A stretch of DNA of 64,000 nt from Beijerinckiaceae bacterium RH AL1 (GTDB lineage: Bacteria > Pseudomonadota > Alphaproteobacteria > Rhizobiales > Beijerinckiaceae): assembly GCA_901457705.2 (NCBI GenBank), contig LR590083.2, forward strand, positions 2,542,597 to 2,606,596. Direction: 5' to 3'. Shown here piece by piece: positions 26,583 through 35,736 of this stretch. Within the stretch, counting starts at the first letter, position 1; each line of letters starts with the position of its first letter. The position numbers were made by a program, and so were the translations under genes. Below the pieces are notes generated by a model. The model searched no databases. It worked only from the letters and a program-made list of their open reading frames with translations, and was not told where the DNA came from.

Positions 26583-28473
26583 GCGGGTCTTCGAGGCTCG
26601 CGCCTTCCGGCTCGAGCTTCGGCGTCGGCCCAGGCGCGGCCCTGTCCTTTTCCTTCTTGCGTGCCGCTTCCACACGCTTGTTCATGTCCTTGACGCGCAA
26701 CGACATTTTGATCGCGCGCCGTTCCTCGGCGGCGCCCGCCACGGGCTGTAGCAGCTTGCGGAAGTCGTCGCGCTTCTCGTGGATCGACGCGATGACGAGG
26801 CCCATCGGCATGCCCATGTCGCTCAGAACCGCCTCGGTCAGCTGCAGGCTCGCCTCGATGGTTTCGGGCACCGCGTCGGTAACGCCGAGCTCGTAGAGCC
26901 GGGCCGCGTGCTCGGCATCGCGGGCGCGGGCGACGATGGTGACGTCGGCGCGCCTGGCCCGCACCAGCCGGACGATCTCCTCGGCGACGTCGGCGCGGTC
27001 GAGCGTGATGATCACCGTGTCGACCCCCATCAGCCCGCAGCGCTCGAGCAGCTCGATGCGGCTCGCGTTGCCGTAGGTGATCGGCACGCCTTTACGCCGA
27101 TGCTCCCGCACCGTCGCGATGCTCTCGTCGAGCGCGAGGAAGGTGATCTCGTGCTTGCGCAGCATCTCGGCGATGAGCTGGCCGACGCGGCCGTAGCCGA
27201 TGATCAGCGCCCGCGGCGTCGCCCCGCCCTCTTCCACCTTGGGCACGGCGGTGAGGTGGCGATCGCCGCTCGGCAGCCGGCGGGTCAGCCGGCGCGCCGC
27301 CCAGCCCAGCGACGGCACCGCGAAGAGCGACAGCGTGACCGCGATCTCGACGTTGGCGCCGACGGCGTGGCCGATGATGCGGCCGTCGATCGCCGCGCCG
27401 ACGAGCACAAAGGCGAACTCGCCGCCCGGTGCCAGCATGAAGGCCGATTCGGTCGCCACCCGCCACGAGAGCTTCATGGCGCGCGCCGACAGGAAGGTGA
27501 CGACGATCTTGATCGCGATGAAGCCAGCGGCGAGGCCGACGGTCAGCGCGGGATGATGCGCGATCTCCGAGAAATCGAGGCCCGCGCCGATCGCCACGAA
27601 GAACAGGCCGAGCAGCAGGCCCTTGAACGGCTCGATCGTGACCTCGATCTCGCGGCGGTACTCGGTCTCGGCGAGCAGCAGGCCGGCGATGAAGGCGCCG
27701 AGGCTCATCGACATGCCGCTGATCGCCGTGATCACGCCGGTGCCGATGACGACGAGCAGGCACGCCGCCATGAAGAACTCGGTCGAGCCCGCCGCGGCGA
27801 CGTGATGGAAGAGCGGACGCAGCAGGAGGCGGCCGCCGCCGACCAGCAGCAGCAGGCCTGCGATAGCCGGCAGCAGCGTGTAAGCGAGCGTGACGCCGAG
27901 GCTGTCGCCGGTGCGGATCGTCAGCATCGTGACGAGGAAGATCAGCGGCGCGACCATCAGGTCCTGGAAGAGCAGCACCGAGAAGACGGTGCGCCCTGCC
28001 GCGGTGCCGAGGCGCCTTCGCTCGGCCATGACGGGGATGATCACCGCCGTCGACGACAGCGCGAGGCCGGCGCCGAGCACGATTGCTGCCGCCGGCGGCT
28101 GCCCGAGCCACAGCGCAATGCCGGCCAGCACGACGCCGGACAGGCCGAGCTGCAGCGCGCCTAGGCCGAACACGAGCTTGCGCAGGCGCGACAGGCGCTC
28201 GAACGACAGCTCGAGCCCGATCATGAAGAGCAGGAAGACGACGCCGAACTCGGCGATCGCCTCGATATTGTGGACCTGGTCGAGCGCGAAGAAGGAGAGC
28301 ACCGCCGAGTGGTGCGCGACCCGCCCGAGCCCATAGGGCCCGAGCGCCGCGCCCGCCGACAGGAAGCCGATGACCGGGCTCATCCGCAGCCGCCGGAACA
28401 GCGGCACGACGAGCCCCGCCGTCGTGAGGAACAGCAGCGTGTCCTTGTACTGTTCCGGCGCGAGGGGCGTCAT
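26551..28473 (-). CDS. CPA2-family cation:proton antiporter with TrkA-N domain (KefB/KefC-like)
   Basis: 640 residues. About 12-13 membrane helices form a Na+/H+ exchanger domain (residues about 15-390, with FLLFMIGLELSFERLSRL and the later acidic region SALMLAPGGEFAFV-type sequence ESAFMLAPGGEFAFVLVG). A TrkA-N Rossmann domain follows (ALIIGYGRVGQLIAEML) and a charged tail rich in Lys, Glu and Pro. Such proteins exchange K+ or Na+ for protons, gated through the nucleotide-binding domain. No KefF/KefG partner is adjacent. The 3' end overlaps cpdR on the other strand by 32 bp. Confidence 0.9.
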   Translation of the reverse strand: MTPLAPEQYKDTLLFLTTAGLVVPLFRRLRMSPVIGFLSAGAALGPYGLGRVAHHSAVLSFFALDQVHNIEAIAEFGVVFLLFMIGLELSFERLSRLRKLVFGLGALQLGLSGVVLAGIALWLGQPPAAAIVLGAGLALSSTAVIIPVMAERRRLGTAAGRTVFSVLLFQDLMVAPLIFLVTMLTIRTGDSLGVTLAYTLLPAIAGLLLLVGGGRLLLRPLFHHVAAAGSTEFFMAACLLVVIGTGVITAISGMSMSLGAFIAGLLLAETEYRREIEVTIEPFKGLLLGLFFVAIGAGLDFSEIAHHPALTVGLAAGFIAIKIVVTFLSARAMKLSWRVATESAFMLAPGGEFAFVLVGAAIDGRIIGHAVGANVEIAVTLSLFAVPSLGWAARRLTRRLPSGDRHLTAVPKVEEGGATPRALIIGYGRVGQLIAEMLRKHEITFLALDESIATVREHRRKGVPITYGNASRIELLERCGLMGVDTVIITLDRADVAEEIVRLVRARRADVTIVARARDAEHAARLYELGVTDAVPETIEASLQLTEAVLSDMGMPMGLVIASIHEKRDDFRKLLQPVAGAAEERRAIKMSLRVKDMNKRVEAARKKEKDRAAPGPTPKLEPEGASLEDPPKPPADVELR

Positions 28474-28497
28474 GAAAGTCCTGGCGGTGAGCTCCCC

Positions 28498-28598
28498 TTC
28501 TCTCGATCGCGAGAGAAAGCGTCACGCGTGAAGCCGTGACGGAAGCGGGCACTCTCCACCAGCACTTTGCTCCGAGCGAGGCGAGGACGCCTCACTCG
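28498..28598. repeat. Three consecutive hairpins between gabD and the antiporter gene
   Basis: Within the 142-bp gap are three inverted repeats: an 8-bp stem with 4-base loop at 28498-28517 (TTCTCTCG/CGAGAGAA), a 7-bp stem with 8-base loop at 28520-28541 (CGTCACG/CGTGACG), and an 11-bp stem with one mismatch and a 4-base loop at 28573-28598. None has a clean T-tract on the minus strand, the direction of both flanking genes. They may end or stabilise the gabD transcript, or be a dispersed intergenic repeat. Confidence 0.6.
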
Positions 28599-28615
28599 TT
28601 TGCTGTCGGCCGAGC

Positions 28616-30049
28616 TTACATCCCCGCCTGGGTCACCAGCTTCGGGTTGAGATAGGCCTCGATCGCCTCGGAGCCGCCCTCCGAGCCGTAGCCCGAATCC
28701 TTGACGCCGCCGAAGGGGATCTCGGGCAGTGCGAGGCCGAGGTGGTTGATCGTCATCATGCCGGTCTCGACGCGCGTCGCGATCGCATTCGCGACTTTGG
28801 CCGAGCGCGTGTAGGCGTAGGCGGCAAGCCCGTAGGGCAGCCGGTTCGCCTCCTCGACCGCCTCGTCGAGGTCGGTGAAGGGCAGCATCATGGCGAGCGG
28901 GCCGAACGGCTCCTCGTTCATCATCCGCATGTCGCGGTTCACGCCGGTGACGACGGTCGGCTCGAAGAAATAGCCCTTGTTGCCGATGCGGCTGCCGCCG
29001 GTGCGCACCTCGGCGCCGTGCTGCACGGCGTCCTGGATCAGCGACTCGATCGCCGGGATGCGGCGCTCGTTGGCGAGCGGGCCCATGGTCGTGCCCTCGG
29101 CCAGCCCGTCACCGACCTTCACGCCCTTGGCGACGCCGACGAACCGGTCGACGAACTCCGAGTAGACCTTCTCCTGCACCAGGAACCGCGTCGGCGAGAC
29201 GCAGACCTGGCCGGCGTTGCGGAACTTGGCGGTGGCGATCTGCTTGGCGGCGACCTCGATGTCTGCATCGTCCATGACGATGACCGGTGCATGGCCGCCG
29301 AGCTCCATGGTGACGCGCTTCATGTGCTGGCCGGCGAGCGCGGCGAGGTGCTTGCCGACCGGCGTCGAGCCCGTGAACGTCACCTTCCGGATCACCGGAT
29401 GCGGCACGAGGTACTCGGAAATCTCGGCGGGCACGCCGTAGACGAGGCCGATCACGCCCTTCGGCACGCCGGCATCGGCGAAGCACCGGATCAGCTCGGC
29501 GGGCGAGGCGGGCGTCTCCTCCGGCGCCTTGACGATGATCGAGCACCCCGCGGCGAGCGCGCCGGAGAGCTTGCGCACCACCTGGTTCAGCGGGAAGTTC
29601 CAGGGCGTGAAGGCCGCGACGGGGCCGACCGGCTCCTTGATGACGAGCTGGTAGACGCCCGGCGAACGTGCCGGCACGACCCGGCCATAGGCGCGGCGCG
29701 CCTCCTCGGCGAACCAGTCGATGGTGTCGGCCGCCGCCATCGTCTCCATCTTGGCTTCGGCCAGCGGCTTGCCCTGCTCCATCGTCATGATTCGGGCGAT
29801 CGTGTCGGCGCGCTCGCGCACGAGGTCGGCCGCCTTGCGCATCAGCTTGGACCGCTCGAACGCGGACACGTTCCGCCACACGTGGAAGCCGCGCTCGGTC
29901 GCGGCCAGCGCATCGTCGAGGTCGGCGCGCGAGGCATGCGCGACGGTTCCGATCTTCTCCTCGGTCGCCGGGTTGATCACGGGATCGGCGCGGTTGCCCT
30001 CGGCCGGGCGCCATTCGCCGTCGATATGGAGAAGCGTGTTCGGATACAT
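28616..30049 (-). CDS. gabD: NAD(P)-dependent succinate-semialdehyde dehydrogenase family protein
   Basis: 477 residues, typical aldehyde dehydrogenase length. Catalytic residues are visible: Asn151 (TPWNFPLN), Glu249 ([11 protein letters not shown]) and Cys283 ([11 protein letters not shown]); the cofactor loop [12 protein letters not shown] is near residue 225. The sequence fits the succinate/glutarate-semialdehyde group (GabD), which oxidises succinate semialdehyde from GABA or polyamine breakdown to succinate. Related alpha-ketoglutaric semialdehyde dehydrogenases cannot be excluded. A rightward oxidoreductase gene diverges 116 bp upstream. Confidence 0.87.
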   Translation of the reverse strand: MYPNTLLHIDGEWRPAEGNRADPVINPATEEKIGTVAHASRADLDDALAATERGFHVWRNVSAFERSKLMRKAADLVRERADTIARIMTMEQGKPLAEAKMETMAAADTIDWFAEEARRAYGRVVPARSPGVYQLVIKEPVGPVAAFTPWNFPLNQVVRKLSGALAAGCSIIVKAPEETPASPAELIRCFADAGVPKGVIGLVYGVPAEISEYLVPHPVIRKVTFTGSTPVGKHLAALAGQHMKRVTMELGGHAPVIVMDDADIEVAAKQIATAKFRNAGQVCVSPTRFLVQEKVYSEFVDRFVGVAKGVKVGDGLAEGTTMGPLANERRIPAIESLIQDAVQHGAEVRTGGSRIGNKGYFFEPTVVTGVNRDMRMMNEEPFGPLAMMLPFTDLDEAVEEANRLPYGLAAYAYTRSAKVANAIATRVETGMMTINHLGLALPEIPFGGVKDSGYGSEGGSEAIEAYLNPKLVTQAGM

Positions 30050-30165
30050 CGTCGGGTTCCTTCGATCATCGGCGGAGGCCGGACCGCCGTCCGCCCGGCT
30101 GGACGCCGTGCTGCAGGCCGTCTAACGCGGGCGCCCCGAGGCAAAGACATCCAGAGGCACGAACG

Positions 30166-31164
30166 ATGAAGGCCCTGCTCAGCAAGACCCCCGGCGGACC
30201 CGACACCCTCGCCCTCCAAGATGTGCCCGATCCGGCACCGGGCAAGGGCGAGATCCGTATCGCGGTGAAAGCCTGCGGGGTGAATTTTCCCGATTCGCTG
30301 ATCATCGAGGACAAGTATCAGATCAAACCGCCGCGCCCGTTCGCGCCGGGCGGCGAGGTCGCGGGCGTGGTCGACGCGGTGGGCGAAGGCGTCGACGCGG
30401 CCCTCGTCGGGAAGAAGATGATCGGCTTCATCGGCCACGGCGGCATGGCGGAGAAGGTCGTGCTCGACGCGCGCCGCGCCGCGCCGATGCCGGAGTCGAT
30501 GCCGTTCGAGACGGCGGCCGCCTTCGTCATGACCTACGCGACGACCATCCATGCCTTGAAGGACCGGGCGGCGCTGAAGGCCGGCGAGACCCTGCTCGTG
30601 CTGGGAGCCGCAGGCGGCGTCGGACTGGCGGCGATCGAGCTCGGCAAGGCCTACGGCGCGCGGGTCGTCGCGGCCGTCTCCTCGCAGGCCAAGCTCGACC
30701 TCGCGCTGGCGCACGGCGCCGATTCGGGCCTCGTCTACCCGACCGGGCCGTTCAGCACGGACGGGCGCAAGGCGCTCTCGAAGCTGTTCAAGGACGCGGT
30801 CGGCGAGGCCGGTGCCGACGTGATCTACGACCCCGTCGGCGGCGACTACACCGAGGCGGCGCTCCGCGCGATCGCCTGGGAGGGCCGTCTCCTCGTCGTC
30901 GGCTTCCCCGCCGGAATCGCCAAGCTGCCGCTCAACCTCACGCTACTGAAGAGCTGCCAGGTCGTCGGCGTCTTCTGGGGCGCCTTCGTGCAGCGCGATC
31001 CGAAAGGCAGCGCCGCCAACAATGCCGAGCTGATGAAGCTCTACGCCGAAGGCAAGCTGAAGCCGGAGATCTCGGCGACCTACCCGCTCGCCGAAGGCGG
31101 CAAGGCGATCGCCGCCTTGGCGGCACGCCAGGCCGCCGGCAAGCTCGTCGTCACCATGGGCTGA
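30166..31164 (+). CDS. NADPH:quinone oxidoreductase-like MDR protein
   Basis: 332 residues of the zinc-free medium-chain dehydrogenase/reductase family. The N-terminal GroES-like domain contains ACGVNFPDSLIIEDKYQ, and the Rossmann domain has LLVLGAAGGVGLAAIELGKA. Zinc ligands of true alcohol dehydrogenases are absent, as expected for quinone oxidoreductases and enoyl reductases. It diverges from gabD. Its last 85 bases overlap the 3' end of the convergent ornithine cyclodeaminase gene. Confidence 0.87.
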   Translation: MKALLSKTPGGPDTLALQDVPDPAPGKGEIRIAVKACGVNFPDSLIIEDKYQIKPPRPFAPGGEVAGVVDAVGEGVDAALVGKKMIGFIGHGGMAEKVVLDARRAAPMPESMPFETAAAFVMTYATTIHALKDRAALKAGETLLVLGAAGGVGLAAIELGKAYGARVVAAVSSQAKLDLALAHGADSGLVYPTGPFSTDGRKALSKLFKDAVGEAGADVIYDPVGGDYTEAALRAIAWEGRLLVVGFPAGIAKLPLNLTLLKSCQVVGVFWGAFVQRDPKGSAANNAELMKLYAEGKLKPEISATYPLAEGGKAIAALAARQAAGKLVVTMG

Positions 31165-32192
31165 CCGAGCGGCGGCGCCGCGCCGCCGTCCAAAAGCCCG
31201 AACAGGTCGCGCGGCTCGGCGAGGTCCGGGACCAGGTCGAGCACCGTCACGCCGATCGCCGCGACCTGCGCCTCGATAAAGCGCAGCGCGGCGAAATCTT
31301 CCACCGCGAAGCCGACGGAGTCGAAGAGCGTGATCTCGCGGTCGTCGCGCCGGCCGGGCGCAGCGCCGGCCACGACGCGCCACAGCTCCGTCACGGGGTG
31401 GTCGGGCGCCAGAAGCTGGATGTCGCCCTCGATCCGGGTCTGCGGCTCGAACTCGACGAAGATCGAGGCGGCCCGCAGCACGTCGGGGTGCAGCTCGGTC
31501 TTGCCCGGGCAGTCGCCGCCGATGGCGTTGATGTGCATCCCGGGACGAAGCGCCTCCGGCGGAAGCACGGAGGCATGTCGCTTGTCGGCGGTCGCCGTCG
31601 TGACGATGTCGGCGCCCGCCACCGCCTCCTGCGCCGTCGCGGCCTCGACGATCGTTAAGCCCCGGCCGCGCAGGTTGCGCACGAACTTGCGCGTCGCGGC
31701 GGGATCGACGTCGTAGACGCGCAGATGCTCGATGCCGAGCAAGGCGCGGAAGGCCAGGGCCTGGAACTCCGACTGCGCGCCGAGGCCGATCAGCGCCATC
31801 ACGCGCGCGTCGCGGCGCGCGAGGTGGCGCGCGGCCAGGGCCGAGGTCGCGGCGGTCCGTAGCGCGGTGAGCAGCGTCATCTCGCTGATAAGCAGCGGAT
31901 AGCCGGTGGCGACATCCGCCAGCACGCCGAGCCCCGTGACGGTGAGCTTGCCGAGCGCGGCGTTGGCGGGATGGCCGTTGACGTACTTGAAGGCGTAGTG
32001 GGTGCCGTCGGTCGTCGGCATCAGCTCGATCACGCCATGCGGCGAGTGGCTCGCGGGGCGCGGCGCCTTCTCGAACGCCTCCCAGCGCGCGAAGTCGGCC
32101 TCGATCGCCGCGGTCAGCCCGACGAGCAGCGGCTCGACGCCGACCGCGGCGACCAGCTGCTTCATCGTCTCGAGCCCGACGTAGCGGACCAT
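31080..32192 (-). CDS. Ornithine cyclodeaminase/mu-crystallin family protein
   Basis: 370 residues from an ATG with AAGGAG upstream. The dimer and substrate domain includes MPTTDGTHYAFKYVNGHPAN, and the Rossmann domain has MALIGLGAQSEFQALAF followed by VYDVDPAATRKF. Ornithine cyclodeaminase converts ornithine to proline and ammonia using bound NAD+; related proteins reduce ketimines or act on other amino acids. The C-terminal 28 residues are encoded antisense to the quinone oxidoreductase gene and look like an extension beyond the usual end (VGFAVEDFAALRFIEAQ region). Confidence 0.87.
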   Translation of the reverse strand: MVRYVGLETMKQLVAAVGVEPLLVGLTAAIEADFARWEAFEKAPRPASHSPHGVIELMPTTDGTHYAFKYVNGHPANAALGKLTVTGLGVLADVATGYPLLISEMTLLTALRTAATSALAARHLARRDARVMALIGLGAQSEFQALAFRALLGIEHLRVYDVDPAATRKFVRNLRGRGLTIVEAATAQEAVAGADIVTTATADKRHASVLPPEALRPGMHINAIGGDCPGKTELHPDVLRAASIFVEFEPQTRIEGDIQLLAPDHPVTELWRVVAGAAPGRRDDREITLFDSVGFAVEDFAALRFIEAQVAAIGVTVLDLVPDLAEPRDLFGLLDGGAAPPLGQPMVTTSLPAAWRAAKAAIALPPSASG

Positions 32193-32376
32193 CGTGCGCT
32201 CTCCTTGCCCTGAACCGGAGTACGCTCCACGGCGGTGGTTTTGAACCCCCAGCCCAGCGCACCGCACATTTGCTTGCAAGCCTCCGGCCGCTTCCGACCA
32301 ACGCGCGCGATGACAGCGCCGTCCCCGATCGGCTAGAGCGGAGGCCGACAGGCCTTGCGTGCGGGGGATCGCCGAC

Positions 32377-33306
32377 ATGGAATGGGATAACTTCCGCCGC
32401 TCCGACAACATCGAGGACCGCCGCGGCGACGACAGCGGCGGCTTCGACGGCGGTGGCGGCGGGATGATTCCCGGCGGCGGCCTCGGGCTCGGCACGATCG
32501 TCGTGCTCGGGCTCATCGGTTGGGCGCTCGGCATCAATCCGCTGCTCCTGATCCAGGGCGCGCAGCAGATCAACAACGCCCGCAACGGCTACCAGACCCA
32601 GCAGCCCTACGAGCCCTCGCGCCCGCCGCGGCAGCAGGCGCAGACCGGCACGCCGAAGGACCAGATGGGCCAGTTCGCCGCCGCGATCCTCGGCGAGACC
32701 GAGGACACCTGGGCACGCGTCCTGCCCGACCAGAAGGGCATCAAGTACGAGCCGGTGAACCTCGTCCTCTACACCGGCGCGACCCGCTCGGGCTGCGGCG
32801 GCGCCCGCTCCGCGATGGGGCCGTTCTACTGCCCGCTCGACAAGAAGGTTTACCTCGACCTCTCCTTCTTCAACGAGATGAAGCAGAGGCTCGGCGGCGG
32901 CGGCGACTTCGCCTACGCCTACGTGATCGCCCACGAGATCGGCCACCACATCCAGGATCAGCTCGGCATCCTCGGCAAGGTGCAGGCCGCCGAGCAACGC
33001 TCCGACGCGACGACCCGCAATGCGCTCTCGGTGCGCATCGAGCTGATGGCCGACTGCCTCGCCGGCGTCTGGGCGGCAAACGCCAACAAGAAGGACAACT
33101 TCATCCAGCCCGGCGACGTCGAGAAGGCGGTGGCGACCGCACAGGCGATCGGCGACGACCGGCTGCAGCAGGCCTCGCGCGGCTACGCCGTGCCGGATTC
33201 CTTCACGCACGGCTCCTCGGCACAACGCACCCACTGGCTGCAGGTCGGCCTGCAGTCCGGCCAGGTCGACAGCTGCAACACCTTCGCGAAGGGTCAGCAG
33301 CAGTAG
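32377..33306 (+). CDS. ypfJ: YpfJ-type neutral zinc metallopeptidase
   Basis: 309 residues. A short cytoplasmic Asp/Gly/Arg-rich N-terminus is followed by one membrane helix (GTIVVLGLIGWALGI near residue 40-55), a Gln/Pro-rich linker and a peptidase domain with HEIGHH (HExxH at 186-190) and a later Glu in ELMADCLAGVW as the probable third zinc ligand. Paired cysteines occur in SGCGGARSAMGPFYCP. Family members are membrane-anchored and of unknown substrate. The ATG has GGGGGA upstream. The stop codon directly abuts the end of the next, opposite-strand gene. Confidence 0.9.
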   Translation: MEWDNFRRSDNIEDRRGDDSGGFDGGGGGMIPGGGLGLGTIVVLGLIGWALGINPLLLIQGAQQINNARNGYQTQQPYEPSRPPRQQAQTGTPKDQMGQFAAAILGETEDTWARVLPDQKGIKYEPVNLVLYTGATRSGCGGARSAMGPFYCPLDKKVYLDLSFFNEMKQRLGGGGDFAYAYVIAHEIGHHIQDQLGILGKVQAAEQRSDATTRNALSVRIELMADCLAGVWAANANKKDNFIQPGDVEKAVATAQAIGDDRLQQASRGYAVPDSFTHGSSAQRTHWLQVGLQSGQVDSCNTFAKGQQQ

Positions 33307-33834
33307 TCAGATGATCCGCTCGGCGCGGATCTTCAGGCGCGTGGCGCCGCGCATCTCGCGCACCAGCCGCGCGAAGCTGCGGGGCGCGAGCGCCGCGCAG
33401 GCCGCCTTCGAGGCCAGGACCCCGACCACAGGCGCCCGCCCCGGCAGGAGGCGCTGCGCCGCCGTCTGCGGCTCCGACAGGATGACAGCGGGCGTCTCCT
33501 CCGGCCGGCGCCGGATGAAGGCGTCGAGCTCGTCGCAGATGCGCGCGTCGAGGTTGTAGCCGGCGCGAAGGATCAGAAGCCGCGGGCCGCGGGCGGCGGC
33601 GATGGCGGCGGCGAGGCGGCCGCTCTCCTCCTCGGCCTGGACCAGCGCACATCCCGCCTGGTCCGCGACTTCGGAGAGGCCGAAGCCCGGTGGGGTCGCG
33701 AGCATTACGTCGCGGACGGTGCTCGAGACGACGGCCGAGACCAGCCAGACGAGGGAGCGGACCACCACCTCGTGGGCATGTTCCAAGTCGTCGGTACTCT
33801 GGCGGTCGGACACCAGGACGATCGCCGAAATCAT
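33307..33834 (-). CDS. Diverged glycosyltransferase-2-like protein
   Basis: 175 residues from the ATG at 33834, which lacks a good ribosome site; a TTG at 33858 is an alternative. The order VRSLVWLVSAVVSSTVRDVML, then EVADQAGCALV and AARGPRLLILRAGYNL matches the start of small alphaproteobacterial GT2-like proteins (a loop, a nucleotide-binding strand, and an aromatic or acidic site). The expected DxD-like acidic site is not evident, so catalysis is doubtful. It overlaps the upstream region that includes the divergent radical SAM promoter, but by less than 180 bp. Confidence 0.5.
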   Translation of the reverse strand: MISAIVLVSDRQSTDDLEHAHEVVVRSLVWLVSAVVSSTVRDVMLATPPGFGLSEVADQAGCALVQAEEESGRLAAAIAAARGPRLLILRAGYNLDARICDELDAFIRRRPEETPAVILSEPQTAAQRLLPGRAPVVGVLASKAACAALAPRSFARLVREMRGATRLKIRAERII

Positions 33835-33967
33835 AGGGAAAACAAGAGTGTCGACCAACCCGCTCGAAGGGGAGACTCAGCTGCGACGCGAACGCCTGCC
33901 GATGCCGGGACCCCGATACAAGACCCGCACCAAGTTTTCCACAGCCCGTCTTTACCTTTCGCCGTTT

Positions 33968-33982
33968 GTTCTATAAATGTTC
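33968..33982 (+). promoter_or_regulatory. LexA (SOS) box upstream of the radical SAM gene
   Basis: The sequence GTTC, seven bases (tataaat), GTTC exactly matches the alphaproteobacterial LexA operator GTTC-N7-GTTC. The spacer includes a -10-like TATAAA, so bound LexA would block the promoter. It ends 23 bases before the ATG of the radical SAM gene. Confidence 0.8.
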
Positions 33983-34005
33983 CTTCCTGGATGGAGGAAA
34001 GAGCA

Positions 34006-35157
34006 ATGTCAGCCCAGACTAGTCTCCGCCGAACCCCATTCGTTCCGCCTCACCATGACGCAGCGTTCTCCCGTCCGGACGCTCGCTCCGACGTCCGATT
34101 GGAAGCCCGCAAGGGCCGCGGCAGCCTCAGCAACGAGAGCGGCCGCCACGAGCGCGAGAGCCGCGTCGCCGAGGACGACGGCTGGGGCGTGCTCGACATG
34201 GTGCCGGCGCTGCGCACCGAGGTGACCTACGAGCGGGCGCGCACGATCATCACGCGCAACACGTCCCCCGACATCTCGTTCGATCGCTCGATCAACCCGT
34301 ATCGCGGGTGCGAGCACGGCTGCGTCTACTGCTACGCGCGCCCGACGCATGCCAACATGGGCTTGTCGCCCGGGCTCGACTTCGAGACGAGGCTTTTCGC
34401 CAAGCCGAACGCGGCCGAGCTGCTCGAGAAGGAGCTGGCAGCGCCGCGCTACGAGCCGAAGGTGATTGCCATCGGCACCAACACCGACCCCTACCAGCCG
34501 ATCGAGCGGACCGAGCGGATCACGCGCCGCGTGCTCGAGGTGCTCGCCGCGGCGAACCACCCCGTCGGGATCGTCACCAAGTCGGCGCTCGTGCTGCGCG
34601 ACCTCGACATCCTCGCGCCGATGGCCGCGAAGGGTCTCGTGAAGGTGTCGCTGTCGATCACCACGCTCGATCCCGAGCTGGCGCGGAAGATGGAGCCACG
34701 GGCCAGCGCGCCGGAACGGCGGCTGGCGGCGATCGAGCAGCTCGCGGCCGCCGGCGTGCCCGCCGGCGTTATGGTCGCGCCGATCGTGCCGGCGATCAAC
34801 GATTCGGAGATCGAGACCATCCTCACCCGCGCCGCGGCGCGCGGGGCGAAGGAGGCCGGCTACGTGATGCTGCGGCTGCCCCTGGAGCTCACCGATCTCT
34901 TCGAGGAATGGCTGCGCGCCCATTACCCCGACCGGCATCGCCACGTGATGACGCTCGTCTCCTCGATGCGGAAGGGCAAGGCCTACGATTCGGCCTGGGG
35001 CGAGCGGATGAGCGGCACCGGGCCCTTCGCTTGGATGATCGGTCGCCGCTTCGAGATCGCGCTGGCCAAGAACGGCTACCACAAGGAGCGGCTCAAGCTG
35101 CGGACGGACCTGTTCCGGCGTCCGGCGCTCGCCGGCGAGCAGCTCGCGCTGCTGTAG
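34006..35157 (+). CDS. PA0069-family radical SAM protein (SplB-like)
   Basis: 383 residues. The radical SAM cluster motif CxxxCxxC is at Cys102, Cys106 and Cys109 (GCEHGCVYCYARPTH), preceded by SINPYRGC. This group is related to the spore photoproduct lyase SplB, and members have been proposed to act in DNA repair, but their substrate is not established. The ATG at 34006 has an ideal GGAGG upstream. The LexA box just before it predicts induction by DNA damage, which supports a repair function. It ends 4 bases before the convergent next gene. Confidence 0.88.
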   Translation: MSAQTSLRRTPFVPPHHDAAFSRPDARSDVRLEARKGRGSLSNESGRHERESRVAEDDGWGVLDMVPALRTEVTYERARTIITRNTSPDISFDRSINPYRGCEHGCVYCYARPTHANMGLSPGLDFETRLFAKPNAAELLEKELAAPRYEPKVIAIGTNTDPYQPIERTERITRRVLEVLAAANHPVGIVTKSALVLRDLDILAPMAAKGLVKVSLSITTLDPELARKMEPRASAPERRLAAIEQLAAAGVPAGVMVAPIVPAINDSEIETILTRAAARGAKEAGYVMLRLPLELTDLFEEWLRAHYPDRHRHVMTLVSSMRKGKAYDSAWGERMSGTGPFAWMIGRRFEIALAKNGYHKERLKLRTDLFRRPALAGEQLALL

Positions 35158-35161
35158 CGCG

Positions 35162-35683
35162 TCAGCGGCGTGATTCGCGCCAGGCCTCGAGATAGGCGCG
35201 CGTCGTGGCGAGCAGCGTCTCGTGGCTGGTGCGCAGGCCCATCGCGGTGACGCAGAGCTCGCCGCGGCGGCGGTCGGCATCGCAGCGCAGCCTCGCCCAC
35301 CACGTCCGGGTGAGCCGCCGCTCGAGGCCGGGATCGACCCACAGCACCATCTCCTTGTGGCGGCTGTCCTCGCGGGTCGAAATGTCGGCCACCGCGCTCC
35401 ACGGCACCATCTCGCCGGCGATTCGGCGGTCGCGGATGCCCTGCGGCGCGATGGTGACGATCGGCCCGCGCAGCGTCGCGAGCCGCCAGGCGGCGACGAG
35501 CGACCAGAGCAGCGCCGCGGCGGTGCCGACGCCGCCGATCATCAGGTCGAGCACGTCGTCGGTCGGCGGGATGACATGGCAGGCGACCGCGACGAACAGC
35601 GCGGTCGCGGCGAGGCCGCCGGCGAGGCGCAGGGCCGCCGCCATATGCGATGCCTCGATCTCGATCGTCGGCGCAGTCTTCAT
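35162..35683 (-). CDS. Unknown membrane-anchored protein with PH-like C-terminus
   Basis: 173 residues. Two N-terminal membrane helices (LRLAGGLAATALFVAVAC and GVGTAAALLWSLVAAW) are followed by a beta-rich soluble part starting VTIAPQGIRDRRIAGEMVPWSAVADIS. That pattern (an acidic or small residue, GIRDRR, then PWSxVxDI) is typical of bacterial PH-like domain proteins. Function unknown. It converges with the radical SAM gene. Confidence 0.65.
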   Translation of the reverse strand: MKTAPTIEIEASHMAAALRLAGGLAATALFVAVACHVIPPTDDVLDLMIGGVGTAAALLWSLVAAWRLATLRGPIVTIAPQGIRDRRIAGEMVPWSAVADISTREDSRHKEMVLWVDPGLERRLTRTWWARLRCDADRRRGELCVTAMGLRTSHETLLATTRAYLEAWRESRR

Positions 35684-35736
35684 CGCGAAGCCTCGCCTAC
35701 AAGGCTATACCTCCCGGCGCCCGCTTCAAGCGGCGC

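Noticed and set aside
28573-28598. Calling the third hairpin a gabD terminator
   Set aside because: The T-rich bases follow on the plus strand, while gabD is read on the minus strand, where no T-tract follows.
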